Source: Glutamicibacter sp. B1 (GTDB lineage Bacteria > Actinomycetota > Actinomycetes > Actinomycetales > Micrococcaceae). From it: a stretch of DNA of 64,000 nt. A program made the translations under genes and the position numbers. Below, piece after piece: positions 55,389 through 64,000 of this stretch (positions are counted from its first letter, which is position 1; the number at the start of each line of letters is the position of its first letter). The notes below the pieces were generated by a model, which worked only from the letters and a program-made list of their open reading frames with translations, did no database searches and was not told the origin of the DNA. The stretch is taken from the NCBI RefSeq assembly GCF_039602135.1, contig NZ_CP125942.1:3539829-3603828 (forward strand), written 5' to 3'.

Positions 55389-57485
55389 ATTGAGCATCAT
55401 CCGCGCAATGCTGTATCACTTCGTCGCTGCCAGGCCCATTCTCGACCAGCAATCGAGCTACGCTCTGCTACGGTACCCGCGTGTTTTGCAGTGCTAACAC
55501 AATGGTTCTCTGAATCCGGAGCCACAGCAGTTCGCCATTTCATGTTGGATGTCCCTATGGCCGCCAGGAAAGTTCTAGTAGACATCACTGATGTGCAATG
55601 TCTGTCTAGTCGTTTGCCGGGAGGCATATCGGGCAGGTGACTCCGATTGAGAGTTTTGGTGACTCGTAAACCTACGAATGTTCATGGCTCGATATACCTC
55701 AACTTGGATCGACGAATCAGACCACCTAACACAATCTGAGGCTAGCCGAAATGAGCTACCTCAACGACCCCACATCTGTTCGTTGAAACCCAAGCTCAGA
55801 AAGAGGCTCAATAGTTCCGAGAGAATCCATCGATTACAATCACTCCCCCGAACCCATCCCTGGCGTAACCCACGTTTAGAATCCAAGTCCACAGTGCTGA
55901 TCGTTAGCTCTCCTCGCGTATTAGTTACTATCTCACGAATGCCAGTAGAGTCCGGATCCACCGACCTATGCACAACTAAGATGCGTATCTTGACGGTCTT
56001 GAGGGACGAGCCCAAATGAACTTCGTACGGTGAGCTCAATGCATGATGTTGAGCAACTGGGTAGACCGTTTCCAATTCAACCAGCACTTTATTCACGACT
56101 CAGGCGCAGTACCGGCAACGCCAGATTGACCCCGTGTTCCTTAACCGACATCAGATGAAAGGATCTGACGACCATTCCCCAAGTTTGCTCACCAGATCAT
56201 TACACCCAATTGCACAGCCATTGCAGATCGCATTGGGCAAAGCGGTGTCATCCTTAGATGGACGATTCAAGAGTTCGGTGCTGATTATGGCATGAAGCTC
56301 GGAGCAGTATTGTGGCCAAGCAACCGTTGTTGGCCATGGAGGATTTCAAGAACTGCGTCGGTGAATTCTATGTGCACGCAGACTTCAAGGTGGGTGATGG
56401 CAACGGTGCCGTAATTGCGTTAGTAAGCGGTCTAACTGATACTTTCTTCCTCGCGTACACATTCCCAGCCACTGGTTATTTAGGGCACGGACAAGCCGTG
56501 AACGTAGCAACAGCTGCGGTTGTTCCTGTAACGCTGCAGTGCGCGTCCCGGCATGATTCGTAGAATAATCTAGCGTCAAAGGTTTCAAACATGGACACGC
56601 GTCTGCCGGGCAGGAACTCTCCGTGATGTTCAACGAAGCTTCGAGGATGGGGTATCCGCCTTGCTGGGGCACGCGACGAAGATGTTAGCTCTTGATGGCT
56701 CTCCCCCTGCGAATCGATCGCAGAGCGTCATAGTCAGTTCTGCGTTGTTTATTTCCGTGCTGGTTCCTGCCTTGTCGTATGCACGGATCATAACGTTCGA
56801 CGCCGACTTAAAGCGTTGATAGGATCTTTGGAAACGGTTATGACTCATCGTCTACTCATTCCCGCCATCGTTCTATTCAACTTACAGGCGACGAAGAAGG
56901 CTGAGCCTCGCGCTCACTTTAGCTACTTGGTGATGAGCATGAACCCGATCTAGTTGAACGCCGGATCTTGTAAATATTCATCGTCCAAAGAACAGCTGGT
57001 CGTGAACCGCGGAATCCGCAGCTTCCCGAATGAAGTCCCAGCACCGCTACTCACTGTCTGAAGGGGTGAGAGCAATGGCTGTGCCACGTCTTTCGAAGCC
57101 TTGACGCATGGACACCGACCTATGAAGGGTTCCTTCGGCTCGAAGCACATTGCAAGATTCGTAAGTATTCTACGAACTATTGGAAATGAATCTCTTCACC
57201 AGATAGACCTCATCAAGTGATACCAATTCCCTTGATGGCACGAGACGTTGCTAGAGGCAGTATCCAAGGGCAATAACCAAGACTTGGTTCAGTGGCTCGT
57301 ATAGGCAGTTCAGCTAGTTTCCAAACCTCCAAATATCGAGAAGGCTAGTATCTCCAATAGTGCAGTTACGCGCCGTGAACCCCGCACGAAGAACTCGCTA
57401 GTAGTCAAAGGTACAGTCAGTTCTGCAATGAAGCCTAAGTGCAAGGCAGTTTTCCTGAAGCCCAGATACAGTCTAGATTCATGCT

Positions 57486-57501
57486 TGTTTCACGTGAAAC
57501 A
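57486..57501. other. parS centromere site
   Basis: Exact TGTTTCACGTGAAACA. Confidence 0.97.
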
Positions 57502-57773
57502 CGCACAAGCTCGAACCGTCCATCATAATTTGGGTGGGTTAGTTCTTTCCGACCGCTCCCCGACCCTTTGGTTCAGGATGTCGGTAACTTTCATTCACTG
57601 CAGTCCCTCGTTCTTCGCCACTAGCCTTCAAATCTGCATTGCGATCCTTTTGCTACTGGAAACGGGTATCGCAGCAAGCTGCCGTTTTCAGTAACGAGTC
57701 CTCTCCGAGAGTGGACAAAGAGACTCATTTCCCCACGCTTAGATTCCTAATTACAGCCATTGGTGAGGTGCAA

Positions 57774-57789
57774 GGTTTCACGTGAAACA
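57774..57789. other. parS-like site with one mismatch
   Basis: GGTTTCACGTGAAACA differs from the consensus only at the first base. It lies 24 bp from the next perfect site. Confidence 0.85.
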
Positions 57790-57804
57790 TCGCCTTAAAA
57801 AGAG

Positions 57805-57838
57805 ATTGGCTCATGTTTCACGTGAAACATGAGCCAAT
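57805..57838 (-). terminator. parB terminator with an embedded parS site
   Basis: A perfect 34-bp palindrome has the 16-bp parS consensus at its centre (57814-57829), flanked by nine-base arms ATTGGCTCA/TGAGCCAAT. On the minus strand it lies 10 bp after the parB stop and is followed by CTCTTTTTAAGG. It therefore can act both as an RNA hairpin terminator and as a ParB binding site. Confidence 0.88.
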
Positions 57839-57848
57839 CGCAAATAAT

Positions 57849-59066
57849 TTACTGCTTCATATTCGGATCAATAACCTGCATGATCCTGTTCAGGTCCTCA
57901 ACAGACGCAAATTCAATGCTCACCTTGCCTTTACGTGAGCCAAGCTGAATCTTCACATTCGTATCTAAGCGATCCGCCAACGACGTGGCCAGGAAATCAA
58001 GCCGTTCGTTTCGTTGGGTCTCTCTCGGCTTCTTTGTTGCCTTCTTTGGCTTGTCATCACTCAGGGCCACGGCTTCCTCAGTGGCACGCACTGAGAGTCC
58101 CTCGTTGATGATTCGCTGTGCCAGCTGTTCAATCGCTTCACCGCTCGACAGGCCAAGCAGAGCCCTTGCGTGGCCGGCAGAAAGAACGCCTGCAGCCACG
58201 CGACGCTGAACCAATGGAGGCAACTTCATGAGACGAATCGTGTTCGAGATCTGCGACCTTGAACGACCGATCCGATCAGAAAGAACTTCCTGAGTACAAT
58301 TGAACTCTTCTAAAAGCTGCTGATAAGCGGCCGCTTCTTCTAGTGGGTTCAACTGCGAACGGTGAAGGTTCTCGAGGAGGGCGTCTCTCAGAAGATCAGT
58401 ATCTTGCGTGTCACGAATGATCGCAGGGATCTTATCGAGACCAGCCGCTTGAGTCGCGCGCCAACGGCGCTCACCCATGACGAGCTCATAAGGGGCATCA
58501 TCAGACTCACGGGAAGGCCTAACGACGATAGGCTGCAGCAACCCAATCTCTCGAATGGAGTGGATGAGCTCATCCATATGCTCTTCATCGAAATTGGTAC
58601 GTGGCTGCTTGCGATTCGGGTGAATCAGCTTTACGTCGAGTTCGGCAAATTGTGCACCCGGTACTTCTACCAGCCCAGTCGCATTATCAATCTCAGTAGT
58701 TGGTTTGTCGGCCTGAGCAGCTGATTCTACGGGTGTGACCGTGGGTTCTACGTTCTTAGAGGTCGACTTTCCAGAAGATGCCGGCTTGGAAGATAGTGTT
58801 GTACTCAGACCTGGCATGGTCGCTCGAGGACGCTTCGTCGACTTAGCAGTAGGAGTTGCAGTTTTAGGTGAGGTCGACTTACGCCCAGGCTCAAAGAACA
58901 TGTCGACAGGACGAGACGTCTTAGGTTTTGCAGGTGCAGCAGTTTTAGCTTCTGGCTTATTTGTTTCACGTGAAACAACCGAGGTATCTTCGGGCGCTTC
59001 AGTTACCGGTGAGCTTGAGATCAGCGCTCCCAGTCCCCTACCTAAACCACGCTTCTTCTCTGCCAT
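57849..59066 (-). CDS. parB: Chromosome partitioning protein ParB
   Basis: The 405-residue protein has an unstructured Lys/Ala/Pro/Thr-rich N-terminus (residues 1-135), then the CTPase/ParB motifs [26 protein letters not shown], the arginine-rich box [17 protein letters not shown], and a helix-turn-helix ([23 protein letters not shown]) for parS recognition. The end is the dimerisation domain. A parS site lies inside the coding sequence (residues around VVSRETN). It loads on parS as a CTP-dependent clamp and is moved by ParA. Confidence 0.97.
   Translation of the reverse strand: MAEKKRGLGRGLGALISSSPVTEAPEDTSVVSRETNKPEAKTAAPAKPKTSRPVDMFFEPGRKSTSPKTATPTAKSTKRPRATMPGLSTTLSSKPASSGKSTSKNVEPTVTPVESAAQADKPTTEIDNATGLVEVPGAQFAELDVKLIHPNRKQPRTNFDEEHMDELIHSIREIGLLQPIVVRPSRESDDAPYELVMGERRWRATQAAGLDKIPAIIRDTQDTDLLRDALLENLHRSQLNPLEEAAAYQQLLEEFNCTQEVLSDRIGRSRSQISNTIRLMKLPPLVQRRVAAGVLSAGHARALLGLSSGEAIEQLAQRIINEGLSVRATEEAVALSDDKPKKATKKPRETQRNERLDFLATSLADRLDTNVKIQLGSRKGKVSIEFASVEDLNRIMQVIDPNMKQ
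58962..58977. other. parS centromere site inside parB
   Basis: Exact TGTTTCACGTGAAACA within the 5' part of the parB coding sequence, translated on the minus strand as VSRET. Confidence 0.97.
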
Positions 59067-59259
59067 GATATTTGCACGCCCTTTCGTCCGAACATTCAGC
59101 CCGAGACTAGTCTACTGTTTTTAGACATTGAACCGGGGATGCTTGATGAAAGTTAGCGTCGGTGTTGCATACTGTTAGTTTGAGGAAAATCTAGTTATCT
59201 AAAACAACAATTCACCGTTGAATAACTGCATTCTTCAGCCGAGAAGCGACGAATATTGG

Positions 59260-60183
59260 CTAAGCGCCCCGTTCAGCCATTTCATAGGCCGCTTCAGTGT
59301 AGGAAAGAGCGCCAGTAGAGTTCGGATCATAGGTGATCACGGTCTGCTGGTAGCTCGGAGCCTCAGAGATACGTACCGAGCGAGGAATGACGGCGTCGAG
59401 GACTTGCTCGGGGAAATGCTCTCTAACTTCGTTGGCAACCTGAGCTGCGAGCTTGGTTCGACCGTCATACATCGTTAGCAAGATGGTAGAAACTGTGAGC
59501 TTGGAATTCAGGTGTTTCTGAATCATCTCAATGTTCTTCAAAAGCTGGCTGAGGCCCTCAAGTGCGTAGTACTCACACTGAATTGGGATCAGAACCTCAC
59601 GCGCGGCAACGAACGCATTTACAGTCAAGAGTCCGAGGCTTGGAGGGCAGTCAATGAACACGTAGTCCAGGCGTGGCAGCCCCTCACGTTGGCGCGTACG
59701 CGCATAGTCGTCCAGAGCTCGTTGTAGGCGCTGCTCTCGTGCAACCAAAGAGACGAGCTCAATCTCTGCACCAGCGAGGTGAATCGTGGCTGGTGCAACC
59801 TGAAGCGACGGTAGATCTGGGCACGTTGCGACAACATCAGACAACGGAAGATCATTGATAAGTACGTCGTAAATGCTATCAACTTCGGAATGATGCTCAA
59901 TTCCCAATGCGGTTGACGCATTGCCCTGTGGGTCTATGTCGATAACCAAAACATTCAAGCCACCCTTGGCCAATGCAGCGGCCAAGTTGACGGTCGTCGT
60001 AGTTTTGCCGACGCCGCCCTTCTGGTTGGAGATTGTGAAATAGCGGGTCTTCTCAGGAGCTGGCACCGTGCGGGCCTCCAAAGCTTCGCGACGACGATGT
60101 TCGCTAGCTATCTGCGTAGCCAGAGGCGAGGACGAGTCACTGAAATCAAAAGCACTATCCGACGAGCTCTTAGTCTTGGACAC
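59260..60183 (-). CDS. parA: Chromosome partitioning ATPase ParA
   Basis: The 307-residue protein has the deviant Walker A ISNQKGGVGKTTTTVNLAAA (residues 51-70), Walker A' VLVIDIDPQGNASTALG, and Walker B DYVFIDCPPSLGLLT. Before it lies a 45-residue Ser/Glu-rich extension usual in actinobacteria. It binds nucleoid DNA with ATP and moves ParB-parS complexes. The start is GTG with GAGGAG eight bases upstream. A parS site lies 56 bp before it. It is followed by parB after a 193-bp gap. Confidence 0.97.
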   Translation of the reverse strand: MSKTKSSSDSAFDFSDSSSPLATQIASEHRRREALEARTVPAPEKTRYFTISNQKGGVGKTTTTVNLAAALAKGGLNVLVIDIDPQGNASTALGIEHHSEVDSIYDVLINDLPLSDVVATCPDLPSLQVAPATIHLAGAEIELVSLVAREQRLQRALDDYARTRQREGLPRLDYVFIDCPPSLGLLTVNAFVAAREVLIPIQCEYYALEGLSQLLKNIEMIQKHLNSKLTVSTILLTMYDGRTKLAAQVANEVREHFPEQVLDAVIPRSVRISEAPSYQQTVITYDPNSTGALSYTEAAYEMAERGA

Positions 60184-60239
60184 CGGTAAAACTCCTCCTC
60201 GTGAATTAGTGAAAACCTTATCGATGGTTTCACTGACAA

Positions 60240-60255
60240 TGTTTCACGTGAAACA
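60240..60255. other. parS centromere site upstream of parA
   Basis: Exact TGTTTCACGTGAAACA in the parA-rsmG intergenic region, where ParB binding could also affect parA transcription. Confidence 0.97.
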
Positions 60256-60357
60256 TTCAAAACAAGTTATTTGAATTGCGAACAAAACTTGATCTTCGAA
60301 ACTCCAAAGAAAAGCTTGTCAGCGATCCAGCACTAATTAACAGACTATCGCGTCGGC

Positions 60358-60999
60358 CTAGCCAACCTTAATGCGAACCACCGTAGTAGGCTCTGCAAGC
60401 AAATCTTCACCCAGGGTCAAGACTTCAGTTTCTTTGCCACCGAGCTTACGAATAGCCTTAGACGCCTTCTCAATCTCTTCTGCAGCCGAGCGACCCTTGA
60501 TGGCGATTAGTTCGCCCTGGCCGTGCAGCAGAGGAATCGTCAGGCCTGCCAAATTGGTCAATGCCGACACCGCACGTGCGGTGACATACCGAGCGTTGAC
60601 TGCGTCAACCATTTGCTCGGCACGTCCACGCATGACGGTCACGTTATCAAGACCTAGATCATCAATGACCTCGGACAGCCAGATACAGCGACGTTCAAGG
60701 GGCTCAATCAGGGTCAGCTTCAGGTCTGGGCGGGCAATAGCAAGGCAAAGACCTGGAAGGCCCGCTCCGGAGCCTACGTCGGCAACCTCAACGTCTCGTT
60801 CCATCACCGATTCAATCACTGCACAGTTGAGCACGTGACGGGACCACAGCCTAGGGACTTCACGAGGACCAAGCAGTCCGCGTTCAATGCCCGAACTAGC
60901 CAGATGCTGAACATAGCGCTTAACTAGATCCAGTCGGTCGCCGAAGATTTTTTCGGCAGCCAGGGTCTCTTCTGCAGTAAGGCTGAGATCCTCAGTCAT
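60358..60999 (-). CDS. rsmG: 16S rRNA (guanine527-N7)-methyltransferase RsmG (GidB)
   Basis: The 213-residue protein has the SAM-binding motif VADVGSGAGLPGLCLAIARPDL and the family marks LTLIEPLERRCIWLSEV and ARAVSALTNLAGL. It methylates G527 of 16S rRNA; loss gives low-level streptomycin resistance in other bacteria. It lies in the conserved order yidC-jag-rsmG-parA-parB. Confidence 0.97.
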   Translation of the reverse strand: MTEDLSLTAEETLAAEKIFGDRLDLVKRYVQHLASSGIERGLLGPREVPRLWSRHVLNCAVIESVMERDVEVADVGSGAGLPGLCLAIARPDLKLTLIEPLERRCIWLSEVIDDLGLDNVTVMRGRAEQMVDAVNARYVTARAVSALTNLAGLTIPLLHGQGELIAIKGRSAAEEIEKASKAIRKLGGKETEVLTLGEDLLAEPTTVVRIKVG

Positions 61000-61045
61000 G
61001 GTCTTGGTCCTTTAGGTCGATCAGCACGCTGGTGCGTATTGTTAC

Positions 61046-61573
61046 TTAGCTGTCCAATACCGAAACAACGATATGGCGTCGAGTTGATTCGCCTTCTGAT
61101 TCCGAATGCAGTCCTGCATCGGCAATCACATCGTGAACGCGCTTGCGCTCGTATGCACTCATCGGTTCCAGATGAACCTTTTCCCCGGTTTCGCGAGCGG
61201 TTTCGATAGCGTTCTCGGCAACCTTCTTGAGCTGCTGAGCACGGCTCGTACGGTAGCCTGCGATGTCCAGAATCAATCGCGAACGTTCACCGGTAGCCGT
61301 CAGTACAGCAAGACGAGTCAGCTCCTGAAGGGCGTCAAGGATCTCGCCCTTTTCACCCACAAGGCTGTCCAAGGACGTGTCTTCTTCTTCAGTGACGATG
61401 GAGATGTAGGTGCGTCCGCCACGGATTTCGATGTCAATGTCACCATCAAGATCAGCAATATCCAGAAGTTCTTCGAGGTAGTCGGCCGCGACTTCACCCT
61501 CGTCTAAAACCTCCTGATCGTCATCGATCTGAGTTTCAAGTTCTGGTACGTCGATATTCTCAGTTGCAGTCAT
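61046..61573 (-). CDS. jag: Jag/KhpB-type RNA-binding protein (KH and R3H domains)
   Basis: The 175-residue protein starts with an acidic stretch, then a KH-like domain with GEKGEILDALQELTRLAV (the GXXG loop is GEKG) and a C-terminal R3H domain with EPMSAYERKRVHDVIADAG. It lacks the N-terminal Jag domain of firmicute KhpB. It binds RNA and is linked to cell envelope regulation. The gene overlaps neither neighbour and starts 2 bp after yidC. Confidence 0.95.
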   Translation of the reverse strand: MTATENIDVPELETQIDDDQEVLDEGEVAADYLEELLDIADLDGDIDIEIRGGRTYISIVTEEEDTSLDSLVGEKGEILDALQELTRLAVLTATGERSRLILDIAGYRTSRAQQLKKVAENAIETARETGEKVHLEPMSAYERKRVHDVIADAGLHSESEGESTRRHIVVSVLDS

Positions 61574-61575
61574 TG

Positions 61576-62550
61576 CTACTTCTTCTTCCGGCGGTTATTA
61601 CGCTTTGGCTGTTCGCGCTGGCCCTTAGCAGCCTTCTGGGCGGCTTCTTCAGCGGCTGCAGCTGCTTCTTCCTTCTTCATGCCTACTGGTGGCAGACCCT
61701 TAGCGGCACGGCGGGCGTTCAATTCACGCTCTGCTTCCGAACCTGGGGTTGGGTTGTTGCGAATAACCCAGAACTGCTGGCAGAGGGTCCAGAGGTTGGT
61801 TGCGGTCCAGTAGATCAGAACACCAATTGGGAAGTTGATACCACCGATACCGAAGACCAAAGGCAAGATGTACAGCATCATCTTCTGCTGCTGCATGAAC
61901 GGACCCTCGAGGGCCTCCTTGCTCATGTTCTTGGTCATCAGCTGACGCTGGGTGAAGAACTGCGAAGCAATCATGGCCAGGATCATGACAACGGCCACGA
62001 TCACTACAGCCCAGTTAGTGTTCCCCGAGTTGAAGGTGCCCAAGAAGGTATCCGAAAGCGGTGCGCCAAAGATCTGGGCGCTATCAAAGCTACGGATGTT
62101 CTCAACAGACAGAGCGCCAACGGACTGACCGTTCTCGCTGGCGTGGGAGGCGTTGTTCAGTACGCGGAACAGCGCGAAGAAGAACGGCATCTGAATCAAC
62201 AGTGGCAGGCACGACGACAGTGGATTGGTCTTGTGTTTCTTGAACAGCGCCTGCTGCTCTTGCACCATTGCCTGACGCGAGAGCTGGTCGGTCTTGCCCT
62301 TGTACTTAGCCTGAAGCTTACGAAGGTCAGGCTGCAGGGCCTGCATGGCTCGCTGCGACTTGATCTGCTTGACGAAGACTGGAATCAGCAAGGTACGAAT
62401 CAGCAGCACAAGGAAAATGATCGACAGGGTCCAGGTAACACCTGAGCCTTCATCCATCCCAATCCGAGTGAACAGTTCGTGGAATGCCCACAAAACCCAC
62501 GACACCGCATACGTAAACGGAGTCAATATCGTGTCTAGAAAGTTGTTCAT
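61576..62550 (-). CDS. yidC: Membrane protein insertase YidC
   Basis: The 324-residue protein has five membrane segments in the OxaI/YidC arrangement: the first near the N-terminus (ILTPFTYAVSWVLWAFHELF), the amphipathic KQIKSQRAMQALQPDLRKLQAKYKGK (split), SCLPLLIQMPFFFALFRVL, and the late FGIGGINFPIGVLIYW. A basic C-terminal tail (NNRRKKK) contacts the ribosome. It inserts membrane proteins alone or with SecYEG. Its ATG touches the last base of the yidD stop codon. Confidence 0.97.
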   Translation of the reverse strand: MNNFLDTILTPFTYAVSWVLWAFHELFTRIGMDEGSGVTWTLSIIFLVLLIRTLLIPVFVKQIKSQRAMQALQPDLRKLQAKYKGKTDQLSRQAMVQEQQALFKKHKTNPLSSCLPLLIQMPFFFALFRVLNNASHASENGQSVGALSVENIRSFDSAQIFGAPLSDTFLGTFNSGNTNWAVVIVAVVMILAMIASQFFTQRQLMTKNMSKEALEGPFMQQQKMMLYILPLVFGIGGINFPIGVLIYWTATNLWTLCQQFWVIRNNPTPGSEAERELNARRAAKGLPPVGMKKEEAAAAAEEAAQKAAKGQREQPKRNNRRKKK

Positions 62551-62927
62551 CAGTGGTCGAGCTCCTTGCGGCCGCTATCCGCGGCGTCTTCATCGTCGGG
62601 AATCACAGGATGATTCAGAACTATGATCCTCGGCAGTTTGCCTTCTGGCCAAATCCTTGGTCCCTCGGGAACGTGATCGACGCCTCCGTGAGACCACGGA
62701 TTGCACCGAAGGATACGCCAAGTGGTCAGTCCGGCACCCTTAATGACGCCGTGCTGAGTCACTGCTTCGAGCCCATAGGCAGAACAGCTAGGAAAGTATC
62801 GGCATACATCGCCATAAAGTGGCGAGATGATTTTTCGGTAAATCTTAAGCAACCCAATGACTATGTTCCGTGGAATATCGGCAATGAACCACAAAACACC
62901 AGTCCGGGGAGCGGAGTCCTTACGCAT
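62550..62927 (-). CDS. yidD: Membrane protein insertion efficiency factor YidD
   Basis: The 125-residue protein contains the YidD core [30 protein letters not shown] split by one loop, with three conserved cysteines, and [20 protein letters not shown]. It is a peripheral membrane protein that assists YidC. The ATG overlaps the rnpA stop. The C-terminal acidic extension is slightly longer than in E. coli. Confidence 0.96.
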   Translation of the reverse strand: MRKDSAPRTGVLWFIADIPRNIVIGLLKIYRKIISPLYGDVCRYFPSCSAYGLEAVTQHGVIKGAGLTTWRILRCNPWSHGGVDHVPEGPRIWPEGKLPRIIVLNHPVIPDDEDAADSGRKELDH

Positions 62928-63280
62928 CAGCGATCCTCGAGTTTCCGTAACGCAGCGGAAAAAGATGCGTTTACTTGGGAACGAAGTTCATCCCATGAAA
63001 GTTCCGAGGCGCCAGGAAGAGCTCGGACGACAATGTCGACATCGCCATCTACGCGCCTGAGCTCGTGGGCAATTTCTCGCATTCGTCGTTTGACGAGATT
63101 CCTTTTAACGGCAATACCTACAGCCTTGGACACAATGAATCCAAACCGGTCCCCCACAAACTCATCAGTTTGACGGCGGCGTGCATATAGCACGACGTTC
63201 CGGCGTCCGCTTCGGACGCCGGAACGTACTGTGGCTGTAAGATCCTGCGCTAGGCGCAGTCGCTGATTCTTTGGCAACAT
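62927..63280 (-). CDS. rnpA: Ribonuclease P protein component
   Basis: The 117-residue protein has the RNase P protein signature [29 protein letters not shown] (the conserved RNR-type basic helix) and an N-terminal [19 protein letters not shown]. It binds the RNA subunit and tRNA 5' leaders. Codons 18-28 contain a perfect 14-bp inverted repeat (63195-63227). It lies 65 bp after rpmH. Confidence 0.97.
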   Translation of the reverse strand: MLPKNQRLRLAQDLTATVRSGVRSGRRNVVLYARRRQTDEFVGDRFGFIVSKAVGIAVKRNLVKRRMREIAHELRRVDGDVDIVVRALPGASELSWDELRSQVNASFSAALRKLEDR

Positions 63281-63345
63281 GTTTTTTGGACCAGCTCTTT
63301 AGTTGAGCTCGTTGAAATCATGAAGCCAACAGCTGATTAGCAAAT

Positions 63346-63483
63346 TTATGCTGAAAGGTCTGCACGGCCCTTGCCGCGACGTGCCGAAAGGATGGCACGA
63401 CCTGCACGGGTACGCATACGAAGACGGAAACCGTGCTTCTTCGAACGACGACGGTTGTTAGGCTGAAAAGTCCGCTTGCTCAC
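63346..63483 (-). CDS. rpmH: 50S ribosomal protein L34
   Basis: This 45-residue protein, [19 protein letters not shown] then [20 protein letters not shown] and RADLSA, is the standard L34. It starts with GTG at 63483, with GTGTCACC before it and only a weak ribosome binding site. L34 is an RNA-binding protein of the large subunit. It is the first gene of the leftward rpmH-rnpA-yidD-yidC-jag-rsmG run and diverges from dnaA. Confidence 0.97.
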   Translation of the reverse strand: MSKRTFQPNNRRRSKKHGFRLRMRTRAGRAILSARRGKGRADLSA

Positions 63484-63959
63484 GGTGACACTCCAAGACG
63501 ATCTAGATGATGCGTTCTTCCCGTTGACCAGCTAGCTCGATAACAACAGGTTGACGCTCTTTGTTTTTATAAAATGTGCTAAATTCACGGGCTCTACAAA
63601 ATGAGCAAGTCGCAAAATGATGCACACAGGACTGAATAACAATAGAAAAATGCGCGCCATAGGTCAAATTGGCATGGAAGTAGCGCCAGCGGCACCTATG
63701 GGAACTGTTGGCCTGTGAATAATCTACCTCAAAGTTGTGGATTACTTTGATGAAGAAGGAAAGAAAGTTCACATCTATACATGAAAGTGCTAGTCATCTC
63801 CCTGCTTAAAACGCACATTTTCATGGGAAAACCTGTTTTCCACACCTTCAAGGTCAACTTTTTCCACCTAGCTGTGCATAACTGTGTGGATGGTGGATAG
63901 AATCAATGGTGATGCCGTCCCAAAAGGCGGTGTTTTCGACTCTTGGAAACAAGGATCGT
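63484..63959. promoter_or_regulatory. rpmH-dnaA intergenic region with DnaA boxes
   Basis: No gene. DnaA-box-like 9-mers include exact TGTGCATAA (reverse) at 63873-63881, TTTTCCACA (one mismatch) at 63836-63844, TGTGGATTA near 63734-63742 and TGTGGATGG at 63885-63893. They probably serve dnaA autoregulation or form part of the origin. AAGGA at 63951-63955 is the ribosome binding site of the following gene. Confidence 0.65.
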
Positions 63960-64000
63960 GTGACCAACATTGCATTTTTGACGAGAGTGGGGCGCCCTTA
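63960..64000 (+). CDS. dnaA: Probable start of dnaA (cut by window edge)
   Basis: A GTG at 63960, four bases after AAGGA, opens a frame reading MTNIAFLTRVGRP to the window end. The assignment to the replication initiator DnaA rests on position: it diverges from rpmH and follows DnaA boxes. The 13 residues themselves do not resemble the N-termini I know of actinobacterial DnaA, so the true start may be elsewhere or the N-terminus may be extended. Confidence 0.45.
   Translation, partial: MTNIAFLTRVGRP

Larger units (their letters stand above)
52063..57848. other. Gene-poor region of about 5.8 kb between trxA and parB
   Basis: No frame here has the combination of length, ribosome binding site, codon bias and recognisable motif seen elsewhere in the window. 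The longest frames (about 120 codons) look like chance. Base composition is visibly poorer in G and C than the flanks. Related actinobacteria carry cwlM (peptidoglycan amidase-like regulator), acetyltransferase or ligase genes at this place. The region contains parS sites at 54048, 54112, 57486, 57774 and 57814 and degenerate repeats at 55013-55388. Decayed genes or a structural centromere region are both possible. Confidence 0.6.

Noticed and set aside
56312..56563. 83-codon plus-strand frame (MAKQPLLAMEDF...)
   Set aside because: It looks slightly more protein-like than its neighbours, but lacks a ribosome binding site and any known motif.
61564..62445. Long open frame (293 codons) on the plus strand over yidC
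   Set aside because: It is antisense to a certain gene; its composition (His/Gln/Leu-rich) is the mirror of yidC codon usage and no ribosome binding site or family motif is present.
1..64000. tRNA genes, rRNA genes and CRISPR arrays
   Set aside because: I looked for T-loop motifs with cloverleaf context and for regularly spaced direct repeats, and found none that hold up by eye.

Overview
The window is a stretch of actinobacterial chromosome close to the replication origin, most likely from a member of the Micrococcaceae (Arthrobacter/Glutamicibacter type). This rests on gene order, not on a database search. The right edge carries trxB-trxA-(gap)-parB-parA-rsmG-jag-yidC-yidD-rnpA-rpmH and the probable first codons of dnaA. 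The left edge carries the 5' end of dnaB and the rpsF-ssb-rpsR-rplI operon. Base composition is moderately GC-rich, GTG and TTG starts are common, and cell-wall genes are of actinobacterial type (ino1, split MurJ/pseudokinase, GT87 mannosyltransferase-like protein).

Layout. 1-1.1 kb: dnaB start and an upstream AT-rich stretch packed with DnaA boxes. 1.1-1.9 kb: a flavin reductase gene behind what looks like a SAM-IV type riboswitch. 2.2-8.0 kb: acyl-CoA synthetase/thioesterase, RibD-like reductase, lipoprotein, acetate/succinate CoA-transferase, HTH regulator. 8.2-9.9 kb: rpsF-ssb-rpsR-rplI. 10.1-17.9 kb: one tightly packed operon combining an FAD-linked 2-hydroxyacid oxidase, a complete Opp/Dpp-type importer and an aminotransferase. 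18.3-25.0 kb: OafA-like O-acetyltransferase, HTH membrane regulator, LURP-one-like protein and a MacAB-like export system with an unknown lipoprotein. 25.8-31.6 kb: M18 aminopeptidase, LapA-domain protein, and an ABC transporter with a NarL-type two-component system. 31.7-35.6 kb: a wall/membrane operon (GT87, phytoene-desaturase-like, YdcF-like).

35.9-42.7 kb is a nonulosonic acid cluster: a CMP-sialate synthetase fused to a HAD phosphatase, a NeuB synthase without its usual C-terminal SAF domain, a GT2 glycosyltransferase and three further glycosyltransferase-like proteins, with 4-nt overlaps joining the last four genes. No UDP-GlcNAc 2-epimerase is present. I infer synthesis and polymerisation of a Kdn-like or sialic acid wall polymer. 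43-44 kb is inositol-phosphate synthase. On the opposite strand, 44.1-44.7 kb holds a previously unremarked run of three or four very small ORFs, each with a good ribosome binding site, ending at a GC-rich terminator.

44.9-52.0 kb: pcnA, NUDIX hydrolase, murJ, a separate pseudokinase/sugar-binding-domain membrane protein (fused to MurJ in mycobacteria), trxB, trxA. 52.1-57.8 kb is a gene-poor, lower-GC region of about 5.8 kb where other actinobacteria keep cwlM and related genes; it contains five of the seven parS sites seen and possible insertion-sequence remnants. One parS forms the loop-proximal core of the parB terminator. 57.8-64 kb is the conserved parB to dnaA segment.
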